64,000 nucleotides of DNA. It comes from Setaria digitata. Taxonomy: Eukaryota > Nematoda > Chromadorea > Rhabditida > Setariidae. Both the position numbers and the translations under genes were made by a program. Below the pieces are notes generated by a model. That model was not told the origin of the DNA and did not search any database. It saw only the letters and a program-made list of their open reading frames with translations. Shown here piece by piece: positions 26,886-40,000 of this stretch. The stretch covers positions 1-64,000 of the forward strand of contig RCAB01000166.1 of assembly GCA_003640385.1 (NCBI GenBank). The letters are read 5' to 3'. The stretch's first letter is position 1. Every line of letters starts with the position of its first letter.

Positions 26886-29648
26886 GTAAGCTGTCGAACA
26901 GTTTTGCCTTAGATCGAAATGTTAGGAGGAAGAGAAGCGGTCCTTAAAAAGCCTCAACTAACAGGAGAGACATTATGTGGCAAGAAAGATTCTTCGTCTT
27001 CCAAAACTCTATCTGTTTTAGAGGAAAAAAAAAATTATAAAAAATTTGTCAAAAATGTTTTCAATCCTAAGTAGTACCGAGAAAATTGTTCCTTAAAATT
27101 TTGCTTATTTAATTATTTCAAAAAGGAATGTAAGCGCATTAGGCCTGAGTTAATAAATTTGAATTAATTGTTGTAATTAGGATTGCACTAATTGTTTTCA
27201 TTTCTTTCTGGAATGAATATTTCAGCTTTAAATAAAGGCATAAGTTGCAAAAGTTGGAAATTATGAGATTTTTTTGGTTTAACAGAAAATTGCAGTAATA
27301 ACAATGTACACAATGAGTTTTATTCAGTTAATTGAATTTCGTATTCAATTTCTATTTAGTAAAATTTTTTAACCTAACAGCAGACTGCATGGAATTTGAT
27401 TTTCTTCTCTTTTCCTCTTTTATTTTTTCTATGTATGAATAATATAATGAGAGGCGGACAGTTAAACGAAGTTAAAACAATTAATTGAATTCTGAATTAA
27501 TTGAAAATATCAACTGAATAAATTTTCTTCGATTTCAAATCATTTTGCTAAATTTTTCTCAACTATTTTGTTAAAATATTCCAATTCTTTAGGAAATTTT
27601 TATATTTTCAAATCACATCTTGTGATTTCATTTATATATATATATTTTTTCCAATCAAAAGTATTGTTGAAATTATTGACAGCAACATATCTTGAATGAA
27701 ACTGCCTGCTTTCCTTTCTTTTTACATGAAAAATGATAGAACAAATTTTGTATTCAAACACTTTTTTTTCAAATTAATTTTGGTCGGAAAGTTAAAAGAA
27801 GCTTAAAGTTGCTTAGAGATTGTGAGCAAAAAAGTAAAATCTCATATTTTTCCGTCGTTTTTGCGCCAATACAGATGATAAATTACATAATTGCCATTAT
27901 CAGCAAGAATTTTTCCAGCCGAAAGGTATGAAAAGCTGATAAAAGTAATCAGTAAAAAGTATTATTGGATAGCAATAGCTTTTTAGAGATAAAAAGTAAA
28001 ATAGCACAGACGAGTAGGAAAAAAAGCGCAACAAACAATAAATCATTCTTATTGATAGCTTATCAGACATTCTCTGATCATTCTCAGAGAATGTTATAAT
28101 CTCAATTTAGCACTGATAAAACTTTTTGAAACCTCGGAACTGGATGGAATTTTATTTAAAGAAAAAAAGAAATTGAAACTTATTGCAAATAATAGTTGCA
28201 GTAGTTATAAAGTCATATCATATGTTTGACATTTGCCCCTCTGAAAGTTTTAATCTAAGATTTCGTCAAACAGGAAGTATAGTAGCTAAATGAATAAAGC
28301 TGGCGTTTAAAAATACTAAAATTTTTTTTTCTCTCAATATTTTTGTGACAGAAAATCTCATTCCATGCTAGAAGGAATCCTTTGACATTTAAATTCTTCA
28401 GGAAGAAGAAGAAATCAAGGCTATTTAGCTGTGATTCTAAAAGTTTTACATTGACAAAAATGTTTTTTGATCTCTTTATAATTTTTTTTTTAACTTATTT
28501 TTGAGAGCAAAAATTGTGAATTTTTAAGTTAAGCTCTGATAATATGGAAATTCCCAAATTTTCATTATCGCCAATTGTTTTGCAATAAATATTATGCCAC
28601 TGAACAAGGAAAGTAATACTTTTATTTTGTCATTTAACAATGTGTTTTTGTAATTTATTGGAAAGAAAAAACAACTTAAAATAAAAGTGGTCTCTCAAGT
28701 TTACATTTACAAATCTATTTATGGAATTCAAAAATAACTATAATTTGGAGAAAGAAATGGAGATTTCTTAAAATTGTTAAATTTGCTATTTTAAGAAATA
28801 TTTGTTGTTCAAATTTCAAATAGTAATAAATTTTTTCAAATAACTTTGCGAAAATTTCAAAAAAAAAAAAAAATTGAGAAACGTCATTTTCACACTTTTT
28901 GCATCTTAAAATTTTTATCATCAAATTAATTTTAACACAGTTTATTTTGCCTATTTTAATCAAAATATGTTAAAACTTGCTGAAACAAACTAGCACCAAT
29001 TAATTCTGTCAGCTGCAATAGAACATAAGGTTCCATCTCATTAATTTTCCTTATACTCACTTTTATCTCTTATCATTTACCTGCTGTTATGGAAGATAAT
29101 TCTAGTCAGAGGTTTTTAGAATCTAAAAACGAATAAATAAACTTTAATTCACAGCTTTTTGACTCGCATCAATTTCAGTCCTTTCAGCTTCTATGGAAAA
29201 ATCTTCATGACTCTTAAAATGCCTTAAAACTTGTCCTTCATTCGTTATTACATCTATTTCTGAATTCTCTCGTGTCTTCCAGAATTCTTGCCTAACTAGA
29301 TGTGATAGATTATCAGGTATGGAATAGCCTGTTCATCATGAGCCCAAATCATGAGAAAATTATAGAATCTGGTCTGTTTCATCTCTTTGCATAGAGAAAT
29401 ATAACTAACATTTTCTGCACTTCAGCATGATCATCATCAGTATGTGGCGTTTGATTGATATTAGCTCTACTATCAGCGATTCCCTGTTTTATAGAATACA
29501 CGGGACTACGTGATCGTACATTTGAGCTGTGCGCATTTGCGTAAATACCAGTAACTTTCGACGCACGCTGCACGTCAACTGCTCGCGTTACGTTTTGAGA
29601 TGACGGAGCCGTCGTTGCGATTAACGCTGCTTGCACTCTTGTGGGCAT
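11023..29648 (-). CDS. Two-pore-domain (K2P/TWK) potassium channel with polyQ C-terminus, about 684 aa
   Basis: Leak K+ channel subunit of the plasma membrane, expected to act as a dimer. Exons 5'->3' (minus strand): 29410-29648, 16902-17022, 16535-16618, 16222-16379, 15349-15503, 14396-14512, 13996-14122, 13652-13767, 13020-13154, 12803-12898, 12572-12664, 12362-12462, 11702-11888, 11023-11348; all phases agree. Landmarks: M1 around 126-146; extracellular cap 149-240 with Asn-x-Ser/Thr sites; first filter TTIGYGH (G253-H256); M2 267-290; Lys/Arg-rich cytoplasmic loop 292-404; M3 from about 405; second filter TTIGFGD (G450-D453); M4 463-481 followed by MCIDLVGSEYI, typical of nematode TWK channels; residues 647-684 are Gln with one Lys. 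The transmembrane core is certain. The first exon (12.4 kb away) and exon 13996-14122 rest on phase, splice sites and an FLSE match, so they are less sure. The TWK subfamily is not assigned. Confidence 0.88.
11026..11139 (-). repeat. CAG/CAA repeat encoding a 38-residue polyQ tail
   Basis: Read on the minus strand in the channel frame it gives 30 Gln, one Lys and 7 Gln, immediately followed by TAA at 11023-11025. CAA codons predominate, with CAG interspersed, which tends to stabilise length. In another frame the same tract reads as polyAsn, which is a shadow. Confidence 0.9.
17990..18390. repeat. Dispersed 36-bp direct repeat pair
   Basis: A segment starting ACATGTCATATCATATC, followed by AAGCGCTAAAAAGATT, occurs at about 17990 and again at about 18356, separated by some 330 bp. 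The copies are almost identical for about 45 bp, which is unusual in otherwise unstructured AT-rich intron. Confidence 0.75.
19504..19553. repeat. GA-rich imperfect microsatellite
   Basis: About 50 bp of GAGA with single-base interruptions (GGG and GTG). It lies in the large K2P intron. Confidence 0.9.
22460..22532. repeat. 35-bp perfect tandem duplication
   Basis: The segment running from GCTCATTTTTAATTTC to CTGAAATCATT is present twice in direct succession. It is a recent replication-slippage type duplication inside the K2P intron. Confidence 0.85.
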
Positions 29649-29660
29649 GAAAACCTAAAT
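29649..29660 (-). promoter_or_regulatory. Candidate spliced-leader (trans-splice) acceptor of the K2P gene
   Basis: Read on the minus strand, AAATTTAG is followed by the 6-nt leader GTTTTC and then the ATG at 29648. A consensus acceptor this close upstream of an ATG is the usual layout of a nematode SL trans-splice site. It could also be a cis acceptor of a further upstream non-coding exon. Confidence 0.5.
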
Positions 29661-31121
<1,461 letters not shown>

Positions 31122-31726
31122 TATTAGTTACAGCAAATGTTAAAAGCATTATTCCATTGTAAACATAGCAATTCTAGACTAACTCCAAAAGAAATCCCTC
31201 TTAGCAACCTATTCAAGCTTTGAAATCATTCATTCATCAGTGGTAAAAAGCATTCGAAGAAGCTGAAATATATTCTGATCACCCATTTATTCATCACTTT
31301 AGATTTGATAATTTTATTATCATGAATTTTCAATTCTCTTTTTTCCCTTTTCGTATCTTCATGTTGATATTGATATGGTATATTTAAGATAGATCACTTA
31401 ATTTATTACTGCAAATTTTATTTAAAATATGACAATATTCTCGAGTCTTTTTCTTTTCAGAATAAGAAAAATCAATGCATTCCAAGATACAAAAAAAAAA
31501 AAAAAAAAATACAATGAAACAATCAAATTAATTAAGACTAGTTAAATTTTATGAAATTTTTGCAAATATTTATCAATAGACGCAGGAAATTAATGTATTC
31601 CAAAATACAAATAAAGCAGTTAGTATCGGTTAAATCTTAACTGTTGATTTGGTAAAATTGGAATTTATAGATTAATCAAATACAAAAGGCTTTTAAATGA
31701 ATAAAATTCAGAAAGCATTCATCAGA

Positions 31727-31986
31727 AATGTTTAAATTCATGAATGTGAGCTATACTTGCAAATTCGACAAAAGCAAGTCAACAATGGAGCCTTATATAA
31801 AACTTGAAATTCAAAATACAAAAATTGAATAGTGAATATGAAATTTAAAAGCGATNGAATGTTTAAATTCATGAATGTGAGCTATACTTGCAAATTCGAC
31901 AAAAGCAAGCCAACAATGGAGCCTTATATAAAACTTGAAATTCAAAATACAAAAATTGAATAGTGAATATGAAATTTAAAAGCGAT
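31727..31986. repeat. About 128-bp direct duplication flanking an N
   Basis: 31727-31855 and about 31858-31986 are nearly identical (one visible mismatch, CAAGTC versus CAAGCC), separated by the single N at 31856. This is most simply an unmerged contig overlap. Confidence 0.85.
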
Positions 31987-34900
31987 TTAAATGTAAAATG
32001 GCATAATTCAGTCATTCTGACTGAATTAATTCTGTATCAAATGCATAAATTTCGTATTTATTTTCTATGGAAGTGTTGAAAAAAAAAAAGCAAAATTTCG
32101 AAGAATTCTCTTTTTTGCGCCATTTCATTTTCGTCTTATATTTTTGGCTTCATATTTTAGCCTCATGGCCTCATTTCTTTAATTGATTATTTTGTCCCAG
32201 CTTTTCATTTAAATCAAACAATTTATTTGATTAGGTGTCAAATTTCGGTGCTCGGTGGAAAATTGTGCTTTTAACATTTCTTAATTCATATTGTAATTAT
32301 CTCAATTTTGCATGAATTAAATGAGTAGACTTGATATTGAAACTAAAACAATTCCATTTGAAATTTGTGAGTAAGATTAATTTTTTTTTTTTGAACTCTA
32401 TAATAGTTTTGAAGGAAATTCAAATGAAATTCAAAATTGATTATCTGATAATTTGAATTATTCAGATATTAGGCAACATTGTGATTGCATTATCAGTGTT
32501 ATCAGAAGAAGGACTATTTAATTTTCTGCTGAAGACAAGTGCATCTCCTTCATTTATCGTCTTTTTTTGGATTTTTTTCTTCGTTAATTAACATTTACAT
32601 TATTTATAATGCAGCATGGATAGTCTTAAAATAAACCATAGCCTATGGCACTATCCGATAACAAGCCTTAAAATGTACTATATTCATAGCCTGCTTATAG
32701 CACTTAGAAGTAATTTTTTTTTCTTTCTCCAGCTTTAGACTTCAGTTTGAAAAAAAATGCATTTAAATGGTAACATTCATTACATCATTCTAATGAATTG
32801 TGATTATAAGTAATCGAAGTTATGCTAATGCAATACAATTTGATAGGTATTTGAGGAATTGAAAAAAAAAATTTTTTTGAACTTTCGTTCTTTCTAAGTT
32901 TTTATTTGAAAAGATTAAAGCATAAATTCTGAAAGTTATCATAGATGATTGGATTTTAACTAATCAGTTGAGGTTGATAAATTAGAAAAGATCAATTCAG
33001 GCATTTAGATCTTTTTACTAAAGAAAAAATAAAAACTTAGATAAAAAAAAAACTATTCCATATAGAGAAAGCTAGCTGCTTAGGTATCAAAGGCACCTAT
33101 AAATTTCATCAAAGAAATAGCTGAAAAAAATTTCGATTTCAATTTTTTACCGATAATATTATAAATTTTTAGTAAATTTAAAATTCTAAACAATCACTAA
33201 TTTGTGCACCAAAAAAAAAAAAAACATTATGGCGTTTAAAAGCTTCCTTTTTAGCTCTAAATCTAAATTTAAAAAAATATATGTTTAATTTTTCATACAA
33301 ATATGCGCACACATGGCACGTAAAGGTATAAATCACTCAGATACGTACACGTACTTACATCCGTACTTACGCATAAATATCCATTTAAATAGAATAAAAT
33401 TGGAAATTTCGAACAGAAAGTTTGATTTGAAATAAAATTTAAACTTTCTACAGTTTTTATGTAATTACATATTTGATATTACCTGAATTACATGTCAAGA
33501 TGACACTATTAAGAATATTTCAAATAATTTTCTAACTGCTACTATTAGTTTTTTTTTTTTTTTTTTTGTTCTGTTTTTTGTGGGAGAAAAAAAAATTGAG
33601 CCATGTTATAGTCTTAATTCATTTTCTATCATTAACAACAAAATACTCATTCATTTAGGTTAAATTTTATCAATCTTTTAATTAAGACAAAGACTATACA
33701 AACAATATGCAAAATATCCGTCGTAATAAAACGATCAATTTAATTACGATTGATTACAGTGATTACAGAGGGACTGAATTTTATTAAAAGTAATACAAGA
33801 AAACCTATGCCATATTGTGAATTATTATTTTGTAAAATCGTTTATTTATTTATTTTTTTGAAATGTTTGTTTCACAAGCAAACAGTGATATCAATATATC
33901 CTCTCACTCTCATTTAGTTCTGAAATAGAAATGGAATTTGTTAATTAAAAACTAAATATAAGTTGAAGGGAAAAAATGAAAAGTTTGGAAAAAATTTCTA
34001 AAATATTAAAAAATAGCAATGCTCCATCTTAACATATATATATATATATTGTTTTGTGAAATTTTTTATTCAGATTTTCTGCTTGCCTCTACAACACTAC
34101 AATTTGCAATAAATAATGCATAAGCCAATTGATTATTGATTGATCAATCGTTCAATCGTAGTTTTCTGTTTTGATCATTTGAAGGCTGAACTAGTGACGT
34201 TATTAAATTGGTAAATAATTAATTTGTAATTGATTGATTAACTGTTTAGCAATTTACTGTATTGATCATTTGAAAGCTAGGCTAACAAATCGTCTATTAT
34301 CAAACTAGCAAGAAAATTTAAAACTGAAAACAAATTTTGATCAAAAAATTCTTGCTTAATTTGGTTGAAGCAATAAAATTTTAGAGTTTGAACATGAAAT
34401 GATAATTTTAGGACGATTTCAACAAGCAGCTGCAGCTTTTTTCAGACGATTAAAATTTTTCTAAATAGTTGTAATTAATTCTTTTCCATTATCAATTCGG
34501 ATCAATGTGTTACTGATTAAGCACATTATTGATAAAAACAATTTGTTGCTGATTGAAAAATTTCTTACTGATAAAAACTAATCATTTATTGACTAACAAA
34601 ATCATGCTTTAATTTGTTGAGGTAGCTGGTTTGTTTTACAACATGATTTCTTCATGTTGACTTTCGCTAGTTGCAAAAATCTGCTTCTTTCTAAATTTTA
34701 TAGACTAATCTTGAAACAATCTTGCTTGGTCTTAGGAAGGAACTAAATAGAACTTCATTTCTTTCCTAAATCAATGCTTCTTCAATTATTTAGCTATAGG
34801 AGTAATATTTTTCATATATTAAACTTTATTTTTGATATTATAGCAAAATTTTAATTCATCCTCTCATAAGATATTCAGTTATTCGTTTTTTTTTTTCAGT

Positions 34901-36139
34901 AAAATTCAAAGAGACGTAACAAAAAAAAAAAATTAAATACGACGAAATAAGCCAAATTTAAAATGATTCAATGCAATAGAGATAAATTTCACAGCACAGA
35001 ACAAATTTTAACAAAAATAGAAGAAACCTTTAGAACCGTTGAAAAATTCTAAAAAAGAAAATAGAATAAATCACATGTGATTTAATCGATAATCGATTGG
35101 GCAGAATGTGCACAATCTTTTTCCGGATCAGATCAGAAATAGCAGGATCGATGAATTCCTAATATCTGTAGTAAATCTTATCATTCATTGAAAAGAAGCA
35201 GAAATAGATTCATTAAATGGATGAAAATATTTGCAAGCGTAGAAATAAAGGCTGCTATTATCACTTGTTAAATATGATTTGCTCTTCCTATTCTAGCAAC
35301 TACTAATGAGTTAAATGAGAATTTTATAAGCTAAATAAAGTTTGACTTGGCAAAGGAAATGACAATTAATGAGTAAATGATGTGTTGAGACTACTAGTTT
35401 GAAAAGTACATGCAGAATAAATACTACAATTGTCTGTCAAAAATACTCCTTTCATAGAATAGGATAAAGCATGGAAATGGTCCATAAATTTTATTTAACA
35501 TTTCTTTCAATACATGCAAAATTTCTGCTATAATTTATAAAATTATCATTTTACGATTTATTTTAAACTGAAAAAATCACTTCAACAACCAGCGACAAGT
35601 GGTTGATGAAGTGAAACATAAGTGACATTGTCATATTTTGAATTCCCTACTTATTATCATTTGCACTTCTATAAAGATTTAAATAAAAATTTTGCTAATG
35701 TTACATTTTAAACTTATCTTAAATTTAGAAAACTCAATTGTTTCAGTAATAGCTTAGAAGTGCTAAGCAAAGACAATATAAAAGGCCAAATATTGCTAAA
35801 CTTACAGTAAATAGTTACAATTGTTATTTTTATCAGTCGGAAATGAATTGTTATCACTAATGGTACTGATAATACGCATCAGCATTCTCTCACACATCTC
35901 GTGGCTTGACTGATATGTAGTCAAGAAAATGATAACTGGCGGCAGCAAAACCTGCGCCAAAATTCAACAAACGTTAGAATAACTTTTGTTAATAATCAAA
36001 TATCAGAGGAAAAGCTTTTGCTAAGAGATTTTGTACTGAGCAATGAATTCTAATTCTAATTAATTGGAAAAACTGAAATGTCTTCTATGAACAAAAGATG
36101 CGTTGATACATATCACAGAATTTATTTATCAGCACTATA

Positions 36140-36379
36140 AGCACTATTTATTAGCACTATTTTATCAGCACTATCATTAAACTTATCCTAAAAAAGTTGA
36201 GCAAACTGNTTTATCAGCACTATCATTAAATTTATCAGCACTATCATTAAACTTATTCTAAAAAAGTTGAGCAAACTGAAAATTTTGTCCTTTTTAAAAA
36301 GTTATCTTTCGNCATTAAACTTATCCTAAAAAAGTTGAGCAAACTGAAAATTTTGTCCTTTTTAAAAAGTTATCTTTCG
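36140..36379. repeat. Nested duplications around two Ns (36209, 36312)
   Basis: Segments containing TCAGCACTATCATTAAA and AAAAAAGTTGAGCAAACTG recur on both sides of each N. The second copy pair extends through GAAAATTTTGTCC to TTATCTTTCG. As at the other Ns, an assembly joint is likely. Confidence 0.85.
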
Positions 36380-36805
36380 TGTGAGGTGATAATAAAGAAG
36401 TTTATCAATTATCTGTTATACAGTGCTATCTAACTCCTTTAGAAAGATTGAATTGGGATGTAAAATAGTCACTGTGATATGATCATCATAAATAGAACGC
36501 TTTTTTTCGTTTCAGATTCTGCAAATGGAAAAAATTTTAAACATAAATTGAAAACAACAAGAAATGAACAAGGCTGAGGTTTATTATCATTTAGAAACTT
36601 TTCATTCACGTTTCTTCTGAAGTTATCTGTGATTGCGATGCGACGCCAATATTTGACACCTGAACATTAATTAATTAAGAAATGGTTCAAAGAAGCTGTG
36701 AATGTAATAACTGGGAAAGAAAAAAAAAAAGTTATCAAGAGATACTTTATGAGCAGTACGAATGAGCCAAATCTGAAGAGAAAAGTTACAAACTTCACTT
36801 GATTT

Positions 36806-36811
36806 TTTATT
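36806..36811 (-). terminator. Candidate polyadenylation signal of the myosin gene
   Basis: TTTATT on the plus strand (AATAAA on the minus) about 265 nt past the myosin stop at 37073. Placement is plausible, but the motif is weakly informative in AT-rich DNA. Confidence 0.3.
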
Positions 36812-37072
36812 TGCAAAGCTTGAAGAAAAAAAAAAAAAGAAAAAGAAAGAAAGAATTTTCTGCCTTTTAGATGAAATACAGGAAATTACGCTAAAATGCT
36901 TTAATTAGTTTAACTTAATTATCCGTCAAAAATTGAATTTCTCACGATGAATTTAATTTTTCAAAAATCAAGCATACCAAATTGCAAATTTCACGTCTTA
37001 AGCTTACTGACACTTTATGTTTAAATCTTAAAATAATCTCGTTAATTGCAAAGAAATAAGTAAATTAATTAA

Positions 37073-40000
37073 TTAATTGAAATGAAATGATACAGATCGT
37101 GTAATATGTCCAGCACTAGGTCGAATTATAGAACGAGTCTTGGCTCGCATTTTCATCAGTGAATTTTCTGCTACATCAGCTCGTTCCTCAGCATTCTCAA
37201 GCATATGTTGTAATTGTCGATATTTGCTAAGATTTTGAGTAGCTAATTGTTCCTAAATTATTTCAATTTCTGATAAAGCAAAAGAAATCATATCATCAAT
37301 GATGCAAGAATAAGACTAAGTTAGTCTAGAAACAAGTTAGCCAAGGAAGCAGAAGAACCTTTGAACGTGCTTCAAACAGAGCACATGCCAGTGAATGCGA
37401 AGAATCCGTATTTAACGTGAATTTAGACGTATAGATTGATTCTCTATTTATCTTTGTTCATAGTTTTAGATTTAAATTTCTTTTTAAAAAATCAATTTCA
37501 AGTAATCAAATTAAAGTCATTACAGACCGCATCTTCCAGTTGTCGTTTGTATGTTTTGATTTTTGCTTGCATCTTTTCAATAAGATCATACAATCGTTCG
37601 GTGCCTTTCTTGTCTTCATCTATTTGAAATTGTAGTTCACGAACTTTTCGCTCTTTGTTTCGATAGTTCTTGAGAGTTTCCGCATGACGTCGACATTCTT
37701 CACTTAGCTCTAGCTCAAGGTCACGTACACGTTGCTCCTGCTTAGCCAATGTAAGTTTTTCATTTTTCAAATTTGTTGCTTCTGCTTCATCCAAACGTGC
37801 TTGTATCTCCTAGAATAACACCTTTGTTATGAAATTTCCTTTTTTTTTTTTTTTTTTCTTTCAATTTTTAGATTATTTTCTTGATTCGTGTCTAGCATAA
37901 GTTTCGATTCCTCTTGTAACATCGCCATTCTAAAGAGAAAATTTTCAGCAACGGCTTCTGTTAATTCCACGTTCCTCACCGATACTGATCATTTAATCAT
38001 TAAGAGCAAATCATATTATTACTGATAATAAAGTTTCGTATTCTNCCAGCAACGGCTTCTGTTAATTCCACGTTCCCCACCGATACTGATCATTTAATCA
38101 TTAAGAGCAAATCATATTATTACTGATAATAAAGTTTCGTATTCTCCGTAACCTTCCATGTAAATGATAAAATGAAAGAGTAAAACCTTCGTCTGTGATT
38201 CTAATGTTTTGCGCTGTCGGTCGAGAGTCTGTGAATGTTCCTGTTCCGCTTGCAACTCTTCCGCAAGTCTTGCCGCATCGATCATCGCCTTCTTGCATCT
38301 CTCATCGGCACTTTTAAGTTCATTAAATGTTTCATCGAGTTCACCATGAAGTTGCTAAAGTAATAATTAAAGCACTATTTATTATCTGGCAAGATTAAAT
38401 TTTTTTTTTTGCTCAAAGAACTGTCACGACAATTTTTGTTATTATTCTTATTATGACTTTATTCATGCTGCAGAAGTATTACCGCAATTTTTTAAGTTCA
38501 GCCATAAAGGTATGAAGTTAATTCAAGGAAAAAATTAAAATTAAATTTTGGAAGTGAAAGGATGCCAAGTGAAGTGATGTCCTGCGCGAAATAGAAGTTA
38601 CACTGAAAAGATATCATACAGACTTTGGCTTAGCAAAATTATTTAATTAATTTTTTATCGCTTTTTTTTGAAAAAATTTAAAAAATAAAGAAGCATTAAA
38701 AAATAAAACGAAGCATGTTTTTAAAGCAAAAGTCACTTTTTAGACTTTTATTTTTACAGAAAAGAAGGAGAGGAGAAGCAATGAATAAATAACAAAATTT
38801 CGCATTAGTAAATAAATTAGAAAACTTAACAGATGAAATTTATGTGCTTGGGATATTCTTGAAGTAATAACAACGATTGTAGGAATCAGTAATAAACATA
38901 AAATAGATATCATTTAGCGACTGCTAGCTTTATCATCAATTATATTCTGAAAATTTTTGATAACAACCTGAAGTTCGGATTCCAATCGTCGTTTCGTTGA
39001 AGATAGCGAATGATTACTTTGATTCAAAGAATTCATTGTTTCCTTTGCATCAGCTAGGTCTAGTTCTGTCTGACGGCGATTTCTTTCTGCCTGAAATTCA
39101 TCCTTTCTCAAGAAAATTTCTAATTAATACTAGCCAAAAAGTTCTAAAAAATGAAGCTCACTTGAAAGAAAAACATATTATAAACTAGAAACAGTCCATT
39201 TCTTAGTGTAAGTAACTGGTAATTTAATTACTAGTATACTGCTGATCATTGCTGCCAATTTTGTTAATTAAAAGATAAGAAATTTCTGTTGTTGATCGCA
39301 AATTTTGCCGACTCTTTGAACTAATCTAATCAAAGAGAAAACGGCTCTTTGTAAACTGTAAAACAATCGTTCAATGTGTAAAATTAAAATTTATTATAAT
39401 TATAAAATACCTTAGCAAATAAATATCATTATCATTTAAATTTTCCGAAAAATTACTCTCATTGTTGCAATTAATTGTTTATCACATATTCTCGTGCTAT
39501 CATGTTATCACTTTCTAACACTCCCCCAAATATGTTACTTCAGCAGTATTTTACGTTTCTCGAAAAAATTTTAAATCTGGAAAAATCGAGAAGAAAAAAT
39601 TCAGGAATGATATAGATATTCTTTTACGTAAAGATTTTTACGTGAAAATTTGCTACAGCAGCATGATCATGATGACGGAAATATGTGCTAGAGTGCCATT
39701 GAAAGTTCAAGATTAAGCAAACCTGTTCCAGTGCTTCGGTTAACTCGTCCTTTTCCGATTGCAATATTTGTAGACGTTTCTCCGTAACGTGTAACTGCTC
39801 TCGTAACTCATCACGTTGACGTTGCTCTTCCTCGATTTGAGTCTGCTATCGAAATTTTTACAAAATATGCCACTGTTGAAGAAGTAAATTTGAAAATTTA
39901 AGAAAAAAAAAATTCTCATAGGATTTGAATTCTTACTCAAAAATTCTTTAATTCAATTGTTTCTGTAATATACGTATTTTAAATCAGAAATCACTTTTCA

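Larger units (their letters stand above)
17023..29409 (-). other. 12.4-kb first intron of the K2P channel gene
   Basis: No exon I could support lies in this stretch. It begins with donor GTTAGT (after 29410) and ends with a TTACAG acceptor at 17023. It contains A/T homopolymers, a GA-rich run (19504-19553), a 35-bp tandem duplication (22460-22532), a dispersed 36-bp repeat pair (17990 and 18357), a related pair near 26690 and 26750, and many GATAA-type motifs. Open stretches at 19135-19503 and 25608-25760 have no recognisable protein similarity. If the first exon assignment is wrong this region is instead intergenic. Confidence 0.55.
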
